A stretch of DNA of 64,000 bases from Candidatus Binatia bacterium (lineage in GTDB: Bacteria; Desulfobacterota; Binatia; UBA1149; CAITLU01). Where the stretch lies: the NCBI GenBank assembly GCA_036493895.1, contig DASXOZ010000048.1:62001-126000 (forward strand), read 5' to 3'. The position numbers and the translations under genes were made by a program. Positions 9,129 to 22,814 of this stretch are shown one piece after another. How positions within the stretch are numbered: position 1 is the first letter of the stretch; each line of letters opens with the position of its first letter. A model generated the notes under the pieces. The model ran no database searches. It worked only from the letters and a program-made list of their open reading frames with translations, and was not told the origin of the DNA.

Positions 9129-9968
9129 ATGGCCAGGAGATTCGAAGGCAAGACCGTCATCGTCACCGGTGCGTCGAGCGGAATCGGCGAATCGGCGTCG
9201 AGAATGTTCGCGGCCGAAGGCGCGAGCGTGGTGCTCGCGGCCAGGACTGCGAGCCAGCTCGACCGCATCGTCGCCGAGATCTCGAGTGAAGGCGGCACCG
9301 CGATGGCGGTCGCGACCGACGTCGCCGACAGCGCGGCCTGTGCGACGCTGCTGGATGCCGCGCAGGGCCGCTTCGGCTCGATCCACGTGCTCGTCAACAA
9401 CGCTGGCTACAATTTCCGCGGCCCGGTCGAGGAGGCGCCGTCGGCCGAGCTGGCGCGCATCATCGACGTCAACCTGCGCGCGCCGGTGGTGCTGACTCGT
9501 CTTGCGCTGCCGTATCTTCGCCGCGCGGGCAAGGCGGCGATCGTCAACGTCGCATCGATCGCCGGTCGCATCCCTCTTCCGTATGAGGCGACGTATTCGG
9601 CGACCAAGTTCGGCCTTCGCGCGTTCACGTTCGCGCTGGCTGAGGAGCTCGAGTCGACCGGCATCACGGTGTCGGCTGTCTCGCCGGGCCCGGTCGAGAC
9701 CGGATTCCTGCTGCGCGACGTCGAGGAAGTTCCCGACCTCGTGTTCTCCCAGCCGATGAGCACGGCCGACGAAGTCGCCGCGCTCGTGCTCGACTGCGCG
9801 CACGACGGACAGATCGAAAGGGTCTGCCCGCAGATCTCCGGCTATCTTGCGACCGTCGGATACCTGATTCCCCAGCTCCCGCGCCTGCTGAGACCCGTGC
9901 TGCAGTACCAGGGCCGTGCGGCCAAGCAGAAGTACATCGAAAAGCTGCACGAAAGGGCGCGCGAGTGA
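9129..9968 (+). CDS. short-chain dehydrogenase/reductase
   Basis: A 279-residue classical SDR with TGASSGIG near residue 13, NNAG in the middle, the catalytic Ser of NVASIAG and Tyr/Lys of YSATK. The extension after residue 235 (GYLATVGYLIPQLPRLLRPVLQYQG) is hydrophobic and suggests membrane association or a lipophilic substrate, as in SDRs acting on long-chain or sterol-like molecules; that is inference. A clean AAGGAGG lies 6 bases before the ATG. The stop overlaps the GTG start of the quinone oxidoreductase (GTGA), so translation is probably coupled and the two enzymes may act on the same pathway. Confidence 0.9.
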   Translation: MARRFEGKTVIVTGASSGIGESASRMFAAEGASVVLAARTASQLDRIVAEISSEGGTAMAVATDVADSAACATLLDAAQGRFGSIHVLVNNAGYNFRGPVEEAPSAELARIIDVNLRAPVVLTRLALPYLRRAGKAAIVNVASIAGRIPLPYEATYSATKFGLRAFTFALAEELESTGITVSAVSPGPVETGFLLRDVEEVPDLVFSQPMSTADEVAALVLDCAHDGQIERVCPQISGYLATVGYLIPQLPRLLRPVLQYQGRAAKQKYIEKLHERARE

Positions 9969-10939
9969 CGCGCGCAATCCGCCTGCACGAAACCGGCGGC
10001 CCCGAGGTATTGCGCTACGAGGAGTGGGATCCCGGTGCGCCCGCAGCGGGATGGGTGCGCGTGCGCCACACCGCAATCGGCGTCAACTACATCGACACCT
10101 ACCATCGAAGCGGCCTGTACCCGCTGCCTCTTCCGTCAGGAATCGGCCTCGAGGCCGCCGGTGTCGTCGAAGCGGTCGGTGACGGCGTGGCGCGCTGGCA
10201 ACCGGGAGACCGTGTCGCGTACGGCACCGGCCCGGTCGGCGCGTATTCCGATGCAGCGTGCGTACCGGCCGACCGCGTCGTCGCGATTCCGAACGATGTC
10301 AGCGACGAGCAGGCGGCTGCGCTGATGCTCAAGGGGCTGACGGCGTGGTACCTGCTGCGGCGCACGTTCCGCGTAAAACACGGCGACACGATCCTGTTCC
10401 ACGCGGCAGCCGGCGGCGTGGGTCTGCTGGCCTGCCAGTGGGCGAGGCACCTCGGCGTCCACGTGATCGGTACGGTGGGCAGCGAGGCGAAGATCGCGCT
10501 GGCGCGTGACCACGGCTGCAACGACGTCATCGACTACAGCCGTGAGAATTTTGCGCGGCGCGTGAGCGAGATCACCGGCGGCAAGGGCGTACCGGTAGTT
10601 TACGACGGAGTGGGCAAGACCACCTTCGACGGGTCGCTCGACTGCCTGTCGCCTCTCGGCCTGATGGTGAGCTTCGGCAACGCGTCCGGTCCTCCGCCGC
10701 CCGTCGACCTCGGCATGCTGTCGCTGCGCGGATCGCTGTTCATCACGCGTCCGACGCTGTTGCACTACACCGCCGACCCCTCCGAGCTTGCCGAGGGCGC
10801 TGCCGAGCTGTTCAGTCTCGTTGGCGGCGGAACGCTTCGCGTCGAGGTCCACCAGCGATTCCCGCTGGCCGAAGCCGCGGCGGCGCATCGCGACCTGCAG
10901 GCCAGGAAAACGACCGGCGCGACGGTACTGCTTCCTTGA
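9965..10939 (+). CDS. zinc-independent NADPH:quinone oxidoreductase family protein (MDR superfamily)
   Basis: A 324-residue medium-chain reductase of the QorA/zeta-crystallin type. It shows the YIDTYHRSGLYP N-terminal signature, the VVEAVGDGV...GDRVAY stretch, and the nucleotide-binding AAAGGVGLLACQWAR motif. The zinc-binding Cys/His set of alcohol dehydrogenases is absent. Members transfer electrons from NADPH to quinones or reduce activated double bonds. The GTG start overlaps the upstream SDR stop by 4 bases. It is probably cytoplasmic and works with the SDR; the natural substrate cannot be assigned. Confidence 0.9.
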   Translation: MTRAIRLHETGGPEVLRYEEWDPGAPAAGWVRVRHTAIGVNYIDTYHRSGLYPLPLPSGIGLEAAGVVEAVGDGVARWQPGDRVAYGTGPVGAYSDAACVPADRVVAIPNDVSDEQAAALMLKGLTAWYLLRRTFRVKHGDTILFHAAAGGVGLLACQWARHLGVHVIGTVGSEAKIALARDHGCNDVIDYSRENFARRVSEITGGKGVPVVYDGVGKTTFDGSLDCLSPLGLMVSFGNASGPPPPVDLGMLSLRGSLFITRPTLLHYTADPSELAEGAAELFSLVGGGTLRVEVHQRFPLAEAAAAHRDLQARKTTGATVLLP

Positions 10940-10993
10940 TGTCCTGAGCGGAAAAGCGTCGCGGGTGAAGCGACGAAACTCCGCCGCAGGATC

Positions 10994-12238
10994 CTAGCGT
11001 GCCTTGGCCTGGTTGACTTCGGCCCTGGCGCGCGACGCTTTCACCACGGGAACCTCGCATTCGGGGAGCGGCGCCCTCATCGTGCGCCGGGCCATCGCTT
11101 TTTCGATCCACGGCGCAAGATCCTCGGCCTTGCGCTGCTCGCGCCCGGCGGCCTTGGCGCGGAATTCCTCGAGCACTTCGCCGGCGAACAGCTCGAGCGA
11201 CTCGCAAATGTCGTCGTGGCGGTTGTGCCCGGCCTGCTGCAGGAAGATCACCTGGTCTACTCCGGCATCCTCGAATCCATGCAGATGGCGGCGCATGTCG
11301 TCGGGCGTTCCGATGCCCGAGCCGCGCAGCGACGGCTCGACTGCCGATGCGACCATTTCGGCCGTGCGCTCCCCGCGCAGCTCGCGGAAGCGGTCCCAGA
11401 GCTGCGAATGTCCTGGCGTGGCATCTTCGGCCACCAGCGCGTTGATCGCATAAAAGAAGAAGTCGAAGCCTTCCTGGCCGCGGCGGATCGCCTCGGCCCG
11501 GTCGGGATGCACCGAGAACGCCGAGACCATTGCGAGATTCGCATTGACCGCGTGTCCGATGGGAACGCAGGCGTCGCTGCGGATCGTGTCGTAGTACACC
11601 TTGCTCCAGGTGCGCGCCTCGTCGGGATCGACGAAGGCAAATGCCAGCGCACCGACGCCGTTCTCGGCAGCAACGCGGATCGTGTCGCGATTGGTGCACG
11701 CCATCCACATCGGCGGGTGGGGTTTCTGCAGCGGCTTGGGCAGCACGTTGCGACACGGCATCGAGAACGACGCGCCCTCGAATCCGGGGTACGGCTCCAT
11801 CACCATCATGTCGGCGATCTCGCGCGCGGCCTCCAGCGCGAGAGCGCGTTTTTCCTTCGCGTTGATGTGGAAACCGCCGAGCTCGAGGCGCGTGGCTCCC
11901 TCGCCGATGCCGAAATCGAGGCGGCCTCCCGAGACGAGGTCGAGCATCCCGAGTCCTTCGGCCGTGCGCGCCGGATGATTGTAGCTCGGGATGACCTGGC
12001 GAATGCCGTGGCCGAGGCGGATTCGCGTCGTGCGAGCCGCTGCCGCGGCGAGGAACACTTCCGGCGCCGAGCAGTGCGAGTATTCTTCGAGGAAGTGGTG
12101 CTCCACGCACCACGCGTAGTCGTAGCCGAGCCGGTCGGCCAGCTCGACCTGGGCCAGTGCCTCGTGGACGATGCGCTGCTCGCTTTGCGCATCCCAGGGC
12201 TTGGGCAACTGGAGCTCGTAGAAAACGCCGAATCGCAT
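10994..12238 (-). CDS. LLM-class flavin-dependent oxidoreductase (bacterial luciferase-like)
   Basis: A 414-residue TIM-barrel flavoenzyme of the luciferase-like monooxygenase family. The N-terminal MRFGVFYELQLP, the EHHFLEEYSHCSAPEVFLAA block near residues 47-66, GIRQVIPSYNHPARTAE and the LDFGIGEGATRLEL segment are all characteristic. Such enzymes use FMN or F420 with a partner reductase to oxidise or cleave hydrophobic substrates. The C-terminal 60 residues are rich in Arg/Lys/Ala and unlike the core. The gene converges on the quinone oxidoreductase gene (54-base gap) and is followed on the same strand, upstream, by the SDR at 12289, which may be its partner. Confidence 0.88.
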   Translation of the reverse strand: MRFGVFYELQLPKPWDAQSEQRIVHEALAQVELADRLGYDYAWCVEHHFLEEYSHCSAPEVFLAAAAARTTRIRLGHGIRQVIPSYNHPARTAEGLGMLDLVSGGRLDFGIGEGATRLELGGFHINAKEKRALALEAAREIADMMVMEPYPGFEGASFSMPCRNVLPKPLQKPHPPMWMACTNRDTIRVAAENGVGALAFAFVDPDEARTWSKVYYDTIRSDACVPIGHAVNANLAMVSAFSVHPDRAEAIRRGQEGFDFFFYAINALVAEDATPGHSQLWDRFRELRGERTAEMVASAVEPSLRGSGIGTPDDMRRHLHGFEDAGVDQVIFLQQAGHNRHDDICESLELFAGEVLEEFRAKAAGREQRKAEDLAPWIEKAMARRTMRAPLPECEVPVVKASRARAEVNQAKAR

Positions 12239-12288
12239 GGGCAGGTTTTACCACCCGCCCCCTGCGCCGCAAGGAAGAGGCGGCAGCC

Positions 12289-13080
12289 TCACCCCGCAAG
12301 CGCCCGCGTGTAGTTGACCTGCCCCGTCGCGGCCGTCAGGCCGCCGTCGATGACCAGCATCGCGCCGGTGATGTACGAGGCGTCCTCGGAGCACAGGAAG
12401 GCGATTGCCGCGGCGACTTCTTCGGCGCGGCCGACGCGGCCCATCGGGATGTTGCGCTTCCACTCGTCGACGATCACCGGAAACTGTTTCGAGAACGAGA
12501 TCAGTACGGTATCGATCGGGCCGGGGCACACCGCGTTGACCCGGATTCCGTCGCGCGCATGGTCGATTGCCGCCGTGCGCGTGTAATTGACGACCGCTCC
12601 CTTGGCCGCGTTGTAGGCCGCAAGCCCGAAATCGCCGAAAAGCCCCGAGATCGATGCGGTGTTGACGATCGCGCCGCCGCCCTGGCGCCGCATGTGCGGC
12701 ACCGCGGCGCGGGTGCCGTAGAACACCGCGTGAAGATCGATCGCGAGCACGTTGTGCCAGACTTGTGGGTCGAGGTCCGGCGACTCGCCGTAGGCTCCGA
12801 CGCCGGCGTTGTTGCACAGCACGTCGATGCGGCCGAAACGCGAAACGGTCTCCTCGACGGCGCCGGTCACCTGCGCGATGTCGCGCACGTCCGTGGCGCG
12901 CGCGACGACGCGCCCGGTGCCGTCGTCGAGCTCGCGCGCCAACTGGACCGCTCCGTCGAGATCGATGTCGGCGAGCACGAGGCGCGCGCCTTCGCCGGCG
13001 AACCGCCTGGCCGTGGCGGCGCCGATTCCGGAAGCGGCGCCGGTGATGAGGACGGCCTTGTTCTCGAAGCGTCGTTCCAT
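12289..13080 (-). CDS. short-chain dehydrogenase/reductase
   Basis: A 263-residue classical SDR with TGAASGIG near residue 13, CNNAG in strand 4, Ser of NTASISG and the catalytic Tyr/Lys of YNAAK, and the C-terminal VIDGGLTA. The ATG at 13080 is chosen because AGGAG lies about 8 bases upstream and it gives a standard N-terminus; the open frame extends to 13155 but adds unrelated residues. It lies 50 bases upstream of the LLM oxidoreductase gene on the same strand, which suggests co-transcription. The substrate is unknown; it is one of three SDRs in the first 13 kb. Confidence 0.9.
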   Translation of the reverse strand: MERRFENKAVLITGAASGIGAATARRFAGEGARLVLADIDLDGAVQLARELDDGTGRVVARATDVRDIAQVTGAVEETVSRFGRIDVLCNNAGVGAYGESPDLDPQVWHNVLAIDLHAVFYGTRAAVPHMRRQGGGAIVNTASISGLFGDFGLAAYNAAKGAVVNYTRTAAIDHARDGIRVNAVCPGPIDTVLISFSKQFPVIVDEWKRNIPMGRVGRAEEVAAAIAFLCSEDASYITGAMLVIDGGLTAATGQVNYTRALAG

Positions 13081-13457
13081 TGGGGATTGCTCCTGCGCCT
13101 TCCCGCACACGGCCGGTGGGGCCGGACGCCGATCCGTGGCTGTGGCGCGTCGCACTGGCTGTCAGGATGGCCGAGGTGGTGCAATCGGGCGTCGGTTTCG
13201 CCGCCAGCTCGCGCTGACGAATCTTCACGACGGCCAGCTTCGCGCGCCGCCGCCGCGTCGCGACTGACGATTCTCGCGCCACATCGCTCGGAAACACGGA
13301 ATTCCGGCGCACGCAGCGCAGCCCGGCCGCAACGCCGCTGCAACCCTGCCCGTGTGAAGGCGAGGCGCTGCGCACCGGCAGCGCTGGCTCCGGAGACGTG
13401 ACGTGCTATGTTCCCCGATCTTTTCCCCAGGAGAACCGGCTCAAGCCGCTCGCAATC
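13081..13457. other. divergent intergenic region before typA
   Basis: About 377 bases lie between the minus-strand SDR and the typA start. An AGGAGA at about 13430-13435 is 20 or more bases before the first suitable ATG of typA, which makes that start uncertain. No RNA gene, repeat or terminator is recognised here. Confidence 0.35.
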
Positions 13458-15302
<1,845 letters not shown>

Positions 15303-15328
15303 GCCGGCGATCCGGCGATCGACCGCGA

Positions 15329-16546
15329 ATGAGCGAACCGTTCACTCTCAGCATCCTGCTGCTCGCGGTCATCCTGTCGACGGTCGGCGTCCTGCTCTAC
15401 CTGAGAAGCTCGCGCAGCGACCCTGGCTCCGTCGAGAGGACGCTGCGCGAAGAGCTTCGTGCCAGCCGTGAAGAGAGCCAGCGCGCGGCGCGTGAGCTGC
15501 GCGAGGAGAGCCAGCGGGGCTCGACGGCGCTGCGTGAGGAGCTCGCGCGCGCCGGCACGTCGGTGCGCGACAGCGTCGAGCAGCGCCTTCGCGACCTGCA
15601 GGCTGCCAACGACGCCCGCCTCGAAGAGATGCGCAAGACCGTCGACGAAAAGCTCGACGAGATGCTCGGCAAGCGCCTCGGCGAATCGTTCCGCACCGTC
15701 AGCAGCCAGCTCGAGGCCGTGCACAAGGGCCTCGGCGAGATGCAGACGCTGGCGGCCGGAGTAGGCGACCTTCGCAAGGTGCTGACCAACGTCAAGGTGC
15801 GCGGGACCTGGGGCGAAGTGCAGCTCGGCGCGATTCTCGAGCAGATGCTGGCTCCCGAGCAGTACGATCGAAACGTCGCGACGCGCCCCGGCTCCCGCGA
15901 GATCGTCGAGTTCGCGGTGCGCCTTCCCGGCAACGGCGACGGGCAGATCGTGATGCTGCCGATCGACTCGAAGTTCCCGCAGGAAGACTACATTCGACTC
16001 GTCGAGGCGTCCGAATCCGCCGATGCAGACGGCGTCGCGCGCGCGTCGGCCGACCTCGCACGCGCCGTGCGCAAGTGCGCCGGCGACATCCGCGACAAGT
16101 ACATCGACCCGCCGCACACGACCGACTTCGCGATCCTGTTCCTGCCTACCGAAGGACTGTTTGCCGAAGTCCTGCGCCACGCCGGCCTGATCGAGGAGCT
16201 GCAGCAGGGTTGCCGCGTCATCGTCGCAGGGCCGACGACGCTCGCCGCGACGCTTTCGAGCCTGAGGATGGGATTTCGCACGCTGGCGATCGAGAAGCGC
16301 GCGAGCGAAGCATGGCAGGTGCTGGCCGGCGTCAAGAGCGAGTTCGCGAGGTTCGCCGGCGTTCTCGACAAGGTCAAGAAGCAGCTGGCAACCGCCGCCG
16401 GCAGCATCGAGGAAACCGAGAGGCGCACTCGTGTGCTGCAGAAGAAGCTGAGGGACGTCGAGACGCTGCCGGAAGACGGCGCGGTCGCGGCGGCCATCGA
16501 CGTTGCCGGCGATGTCGCCGGTGACGTTGTCGACGACGAGCTCTGA
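15329..16546 (+). CDS. rmuC: DNA recombination protein RmuC
   Basis: A 405-residue RmuC homologue. A single N-terminal membrane anchor (about residues 7-25) is followed by a long Arg/Glu-rich coiled coil (about 32-130) and the nuclease-like RmuC domain, recognised from VRGTWGEVQLGAILEQML, MLPIDSKFPQEDY and FLPTEGLFAEVLR. RmuC limits inversions between short inverted repeats in E. coli; the biochemical activity of the family is not well established. The tail after about residue 385 is low-complexity (AIDVAGDVAGDVVDDEL). The gene follows typA closely on the same strand. Confidence 0.94.
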   Translation: MSEPFTLSILLLAVILSTVGVLLYLRSSRSDPGSVERTLREELRASREESQRAARELREESQRGSTALREELARAGTSVRDSVEQRLRDLQAANDARLEEMRKTVDEKLDEMLGKRLGESFRTVSSQLEAVHKGLGEMQTLAAGVGDLRKVLTNVKVRGTWGEVQLGAILEQMLAPEQYDRNVATRPGSREIVEFAVRLPGNGDGQIVMLPIDSKFPQEDYIRLVEASESADADGVARASADLARAVRKCAGDIRDKYIDPPHTTDFAILFLPTEGLFAEVLRHAGLIEELQQGCRVIVAGPTTLAATLSSLRMGFRTLAIEKRASEAWQVLAGVKSEFARFAGVLDKVKKQLATAAGSIEETERRTRVLQKKLRDVETLPEDGAVAAAIDVAGDVAGDVVDDEL

Positions 16547-16692
16547 CGAGTCATTGCCGGCTTCTACGCGTCATTTTCGAGGTCCGTGCGTCGATCGCGG
16601 GGCGTGCGGCGCTGCGCTGGACTTGCGCCGTTGCGGCGCACACAAGAGCCTCGTTGCGGCCGACCGGCCGGGACGCTCGCCACGGAGAAGCG

Positions 16693-16965
16693 ATGGACAC
16701 GAAGCTCTTCACGACCGTATTCTCGACCGTCTTTCTCGCCGAGCTCGGCGACAAGACCCAGGTCGCGACGCTGCTCTACTCGTCGCGAAGCCCCGATGCC
16801 CGCTGGACCGTTTTCGCGGGGGCATCGCTGGCCCTCGTGCTGGCCTGCGCCATCGGCGTCCTCGCGGGCGAGGTCGTCGCCCAAATGATCGATCCGAAAA
16901 CGGTGACTCGCGTTGCCGGAGTCGCCTTCGTCGCCATCGGAATCTGGACTTTCGTCAAGGCCTGA
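16693..16965 (+). CDS. single-domain GDT1/UPF0016 (TMEM165-type) cation transporter
   Basis: A 90-residue membrane protein with three predicted helices and the family motif ELGDKT at residues 17-22, which lines the cation pathway. Two-domain members export or exchange Mn2+ or Ca2+; single-domain bacterial forms are thought to pair. Only one copy is seen in the window, so a homo-oligomer is likely, or the partner lies elsewhere. The ATG at 16693 sits 6 bases after a GGAGA box. It stands alone between rmuC and the PQQ dehydrogenase gene, whose calcium-dependent cofactor makes a link possible but unproven. Confidence 0.88.
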   Translation: MDTKLFTTVFSTVFLAELGDKTQVATLLYSSRSPDARWTVFAGASLALVLACAIGVLAGEVVAQMIDPKTVTRVAGVAFVAIGIWTFVKA

Positions 16966-17112
16966 GGACGTTCGCTGCCGCCTTGCCGACCCGCGGGCGT
17001 CTTCGTAGTATCCGCCGACCGGCAGGCGACTGCCGATCGGCAAACGGTGCGCGGCCTGCGGGCACGGTACCAGCGGCACGGCACCAGGCAGGCCACTACT
17101 CAGGAGGACTCG

Positions 17113-19404
<2,292 letters not shown>

Positions 19405-19458
19405 GTTCCGTGCGGGGGCGGGTCTGCGTCGGGCAACGCAGCGAAAGGAGCAAGCGAC

Positions 19459-21702
19459 GTGCGTCAGGGCAGGCCGGACCTCATGAGCTCGCGTCACGTG
19501 CGCAACGTAATGCGAGCGGTCGCGCTCTCTGCTCTGGCGACTTGCATGCTCGATGTCGCCCGCGCCCGAGCCGACGACGTCGCGGCGCCCGCCTCGACGA
19601 ACGCCGACTCGGCTGTCGCCGATTCGGCCACCGCCGGCTCGGAGACGGCATCGACGCCCACTCTCGAGCCGATCAGTATCAGCGCGACGCGTTCGCCTGC
19701 TCCACTCGCCGACCCGAGCGCCTACGTCAGCGACGTGGGCAGCGCCGAAGTGAAGAGTTCGGCGGCGCGCACCGTCGACGACCTGCTCAGGCGCATCCCG
19801 GGATTCAGCCTGTTTCGCCGGCTCGGGAGCGGCGCCGCGCACCCGACGACCCAGGGCGTGTCGCTGCGAGGAATCGGGCCGAGCGGCACCAGTCGAGCGC
19901 TCGTGATGGTCGACGGCGTGCCGCTGAACGACCCGTTCGGCGGGTGGATCCCGTGGGATTCGATCCCGAGCGAAACGATCGACCGGATCGAGGTATTGCG
20001 CGGCTCGGGTGCGAGCCTGTGGGGCAACTACGCAATGGGCGGCGTGATCAACGTCGTCACGCGGCCGGTCAATGAAGACGGCGGGGATTTCGTCGCCGAA
20101 GGAGGCGAGCGCGGCAGCGGCCGAACCGAAGGATGGGCCTCGCGCCGATTCGGCAACACGTCGGCGCTCATCGACGCACGCTGGATGCGAAGCGGCGATT
20201 ATCCGCTGATCCGGGCCGACGATCGCGGTCCGATCGACGTTCCCGGCGGCAGCGAGAACGAAACCGGCGCGATCCACCTCCAGGAGCAGGTCTCGCCGAC
20301 GACGCGGCTTCGATTCGCGGCGCGCGGCTACCACGACGCGCGCGACAACGGCACTCCGTACACGCACAACGAGACCAAGGCCGGCTACTTCCGCAGCGGA
20401 ATGGACGTCGATGCCGGGCATCTCGGCAGCGTCTCGGCCGATGTCTTCAGCACGGTGCAGGATTTCACGAGCACGTTCTCTTCGGTATCTCCCGATCGCA
20501 CGAACGAGACTCCGGCCGCGGACCAGTTCGACGTTCCGGCCACCAGCGCCGGCGGCTCGCTGGTGTGGTCGCGCCAGGCGTACCAGATTCATCACCTCGT
20601 CGCGGGGCTCGACACGCTGTGGGTCGACGGCAAGAACGAGGAGCTCGGGCGCAACATCGCCGGCTCCTACACGCGCCAGCGAAACGGCGGCGCCACCCAG
20701 GCGATGGGCGGCATCTTCGTTTCGGACATCGCCGCGCTGACGCCGAAGCTGAGCCTCACCTCGGCGCTGCGCCTCGACTACTGGACGAGCTACGACGGGT
20801 TTCGCCGCGACATCGACCTTTCCGGCGCGACGCCGCCGGTCGACCGCAATCTCTCGACGCGCGACGAGACACTGCTCGACCCGCGCCTCGGCCTGGCCTA
20901 CGCCGCTACCGACGCGCTGACTCTGCGCTCGGCGGTCTATCGCGGCTTTCGCGCGCCGACGATCAACGAGCAGGTGCGACCGTTTCGCGTCCGCAACGAC
21001 ATCACCGAAGCCAACGACGCGCTGGCGGCCGAGAAGCTCATCGGCGTCGAAGGCGGCTTCGACTGGAAGTCCGGGCCCTGGAGCCTGTCGTCGACGGTGT
21101 ACTTCAACGAGATCAAGGACCCGGTGTTCAACGTGACGGTGGGCGAGGGCGGCGCCAGCGGCGGCGTCGTCGATCCGTGCGGTTTCGTTCCCGCCGGCGG
21201 CACCTGTTTCCAGCGCCGCAACATCGGCAGCACGCAGATCCTCGGCATCGAGTCGGAGCTCGGGATGGATCTCGGGCGCGGGTTCCTCGTTCGCCTGGCA
21301 TACCTCTGGAGCGACGGCCAGGTTCACGCCGCCAAGGACGATCCTTCGCTGGTCGGCAACCAGCTTCCGCAGGTCCCGCGCAACCAGGGAACCATCGGCT
21401 TCGACTACGACGCCGGAGAGAACTGGAGGGCGTCGTTGCAGATGCGCGTGGTCGGCGAGCAGTACGAGGATGACCAGAACACGCGCAAGCTCGACGCGTT
21501 CGTCTCGATCGACGCGTTCGTCGCGCGCAAGATCGGCTGGGGCTTCGAAGCTTTCGTCGCTGCCGAAAACCTGTTCGACAAGACGATCGAGAACGGGATC
21601 AGCGCCGACGGCATCGTGTCGATCGCCGCGCCGCGCATCGTCAGCGCCGGCGTACGCTACGGTTTCGGGACCGGCACGGGTGCGGCAGGCAGCGTGAAGT
21701 AG
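19459..21702 (+). CDS. TonB-dependent outer-membrane receptor
   Basis: A 747-residue receptor. A signal peptide ending near ARA (residues 36-38) is followed by an Ala/Ser/Thr-rich segment and a plug domain at about 75-190 with VDDLLRRIPGFSLFRR, GVSLRGIGPSGTSRALVMVDGVPLND and IEVLRGSGASLWGNYAMGG. The remaining 550 residues form a beta-barrel ending in a YGFGTG-type strand plus a short tail. The GTG at 19459 is chosen because AAAGGAG lies 8 bases upstream. The ligand is unknown. Position directly downstream of a PQQ enzyme suggests uptake of PQQ (as for E. coli PqqU/YncD), a metal chelate or the alcohol. The last 46 bases overlap the convergent sensor kinase gene. Confidence 0.9.
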   Translation: MRQGRPDLMSSRHVRNVMRAVALSALATCMLDVARARADDVAAPASTNADSAVADSATAGSETASTPTLEPISISATRSPAPLADPSAYVSDVGSAEVKSSAARTVDDLLRRIPGFSLFRRLGSGAAHPTTQGVSLRGIGPSGTSRALVMVDGVPLNDPFGGWIPWDSIPSETIDRIEVLRGSGASLWGNYAMGGVINVVTRPVNEDGGDFVAEGGERGSGRTEGWASRRFGNTSALIDARWMRSGDYPLIRADDRGPIDVPGGSENETGAIHLQEQVSPTTRLRFAARGYHDARDNGTPYTHNETKAGYFRSGMDVDAGHLGSVSADVFSTVQDFTSTFSSVSPDRTNETPAADQFDVPATSAGGSLVWSRQAYQIHHLVAGLDTLWVDGKNEELGRNIAGSYTRQRNGGATQAMGGIFVSDIAALTPKLSLTSALRLDYWTSYDGFRRDIDLSGATPPVDRNLSTRDETLLDPRLGLAYAATDALTLRSAVYRGFRAPTINEQVRPFRVRNDITEANDALAAEKLIGVEGGFDWKSGPWSLSSTVYFNEIKDPVFNVTVGEGGASGGVVDPCGFVPAGGTCFQRRNIGSTQILGIESELGMDLGRGFLVRLAYLWSDGQVHAAKDDPSLVGNQLPQVPRNQGTIGFDYDAGENWRASLQMRVVGEQYEDDQNTRKLDAFVSIDAFVARKIGWGFEAFVAAENLFDKTIENGISADGIVSIAAPRIVSAGVRYGFGTGTGAAGSVK

Positions 21703-22814
21703 AACGTCGCGCCGTTTCCCGGAACTCCTTCGGCCCACACCTTGCCGCCGTGGCGCGCGACGATGCGCTGCACCTCCGCCAGGCCGACACCGGCTCCGGC
21801 AAGCTCGCTCGTTTCCCGAGACGTCTCGAAGGGCAGGAAGAGCTGCTCGGCCAGCGCCGGCTCGAACCCGGCGCCGTTGTCCCTCACGAAAAACGTGCTT
21901 CCCGCAGCGTTGCAGTCGCAGCCGAATTCGACGCGAGGATGGTCGGCGCAGCGCGAGAACCGGAATGCATTGTCGAACAGGCGCCGCAGCAGGCGCCCGG
22001 TGAGGTTTGCGTCGGCATCGACCACCAGCCCCGGCTGCACTTCGACTTCGACCTCGTGCGCGTGCGATTCGGCGCGCACCACTGCGGCAGCGTCGAGCGC
22101 GGCTGCGCTCAGGTCGAGGTTCTCGCGGTGCAGCGGCCGGCTGGAGATGCGCGCCAGCGCGAGCGTGTTGTCGATCAGCGCGGAAAGCCGATGGCTCTGA
22201 TCGCGGATCGTGTGGAGATAGCGAAGCGCGACGTCGTCGAGCCCCGCGGCGCAGTCCTCGAGGACGATGTCGGAATATCCCTCGATGATCCTGAGCGGGA
22301 TGCGGAACTGCTGGGAGACACTGCGGCACAGCGACTCGAACTCTTCGCGCAGCGCGGCTCCTTCGGGTCCCGACTCCTCGCGCGAGAGGCGATCCACGTT
22401 GAACATTCCGAGCAGCGGCTCGAACGAATCGGCCGCGCGCGCCTGCGCAACTTCGCGGCCGAGCGCGAGCACCGCGCCCGGCTTCCCGCCGGCCGTTCGC
22501 AGCACCGCGCCGGTGATGTCGAGATCCAGTGTCTTGCCGTCGTGGCGCACCAGTGAGCGCTCCTCGTGGAAGTTGTCGAGGTCGCGGTCGAGGATTGCTT
22601 CGGCAAGATCGCTCAGTGCACTGCGCTGCTCGGGCAGGAAGAACTCGGCGATGCGCTGGCGTCGCAGCGCGTCCGGGGAGGTTGCCAGCAGGTGGCAGGC
22701 CGACGGATTGGCGTGAAGGAATCGACCGTCGAGGCCGACGATGACGACAGCCAGCGGGAAACAGTCGAAAGCGTTGGCGAGAAGATCCCGGAAATCGTTG
22801 TCGGGAGTGGCCAT
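21657..22814 (-). CDS. PAS-domain sensor kinase-like protein lacking the phospho-acceptor His
   Basis: A 385-residue cytoplasmic protein with a PAS domain at about residues 8-130 (FPLAVVIVGLDGRFLHANPSA), a dimerisation helix region at about 160-230 and an HATPase_c domain at about 265-385. In the dimerisation region the usual VSHDLRxPLR is VSQQFRIPLR, with Gln168 in place of the phospho-accepting His. The ATP-binding N box (LFDNAFRFS), DNGAGF and GAGVGL motifs are intact. The ATG at 22814 matches the PAS start. The gene converges on the TonB receptor and overlaps its last 46 bases. It may act as a pseudokinase or heterodimer partner; no response regulator is nearby. Confidence 0.85.
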   Translation of the reverse strand: MATPDNDFRDLLANAFDCFPLAVVIVGLDGRFLHANPSACHLLATSPDALRRQRIAEFFLPEQRSALSDLAEAILDRDLDNFHEERSLVRHDGKTLDLDITGAVLRTAGGKPGAVLALGREVAQARAADSFEPLLGMFNVDRLSREESGPEGAALREEFESLCRSVSQQFRIPLRIIEGYSDIVLEDCAAGLDDVALRYLHTIRDQSHRLSALIDNTLALARISSRPLHRENLDLSAAALDAAAVVRAESHAHEVEVEVQPGLVVDADANLTGRLLRRLFDNAFRFSRCADHPRVEFGCDCNAAGSTFFVRDNGAGFEPALAEQLFLPFETSRETSELAGAGVGLAEVQRIVARHGGKVWAEGVPGNGATFYFTLPAAPVPVPKP

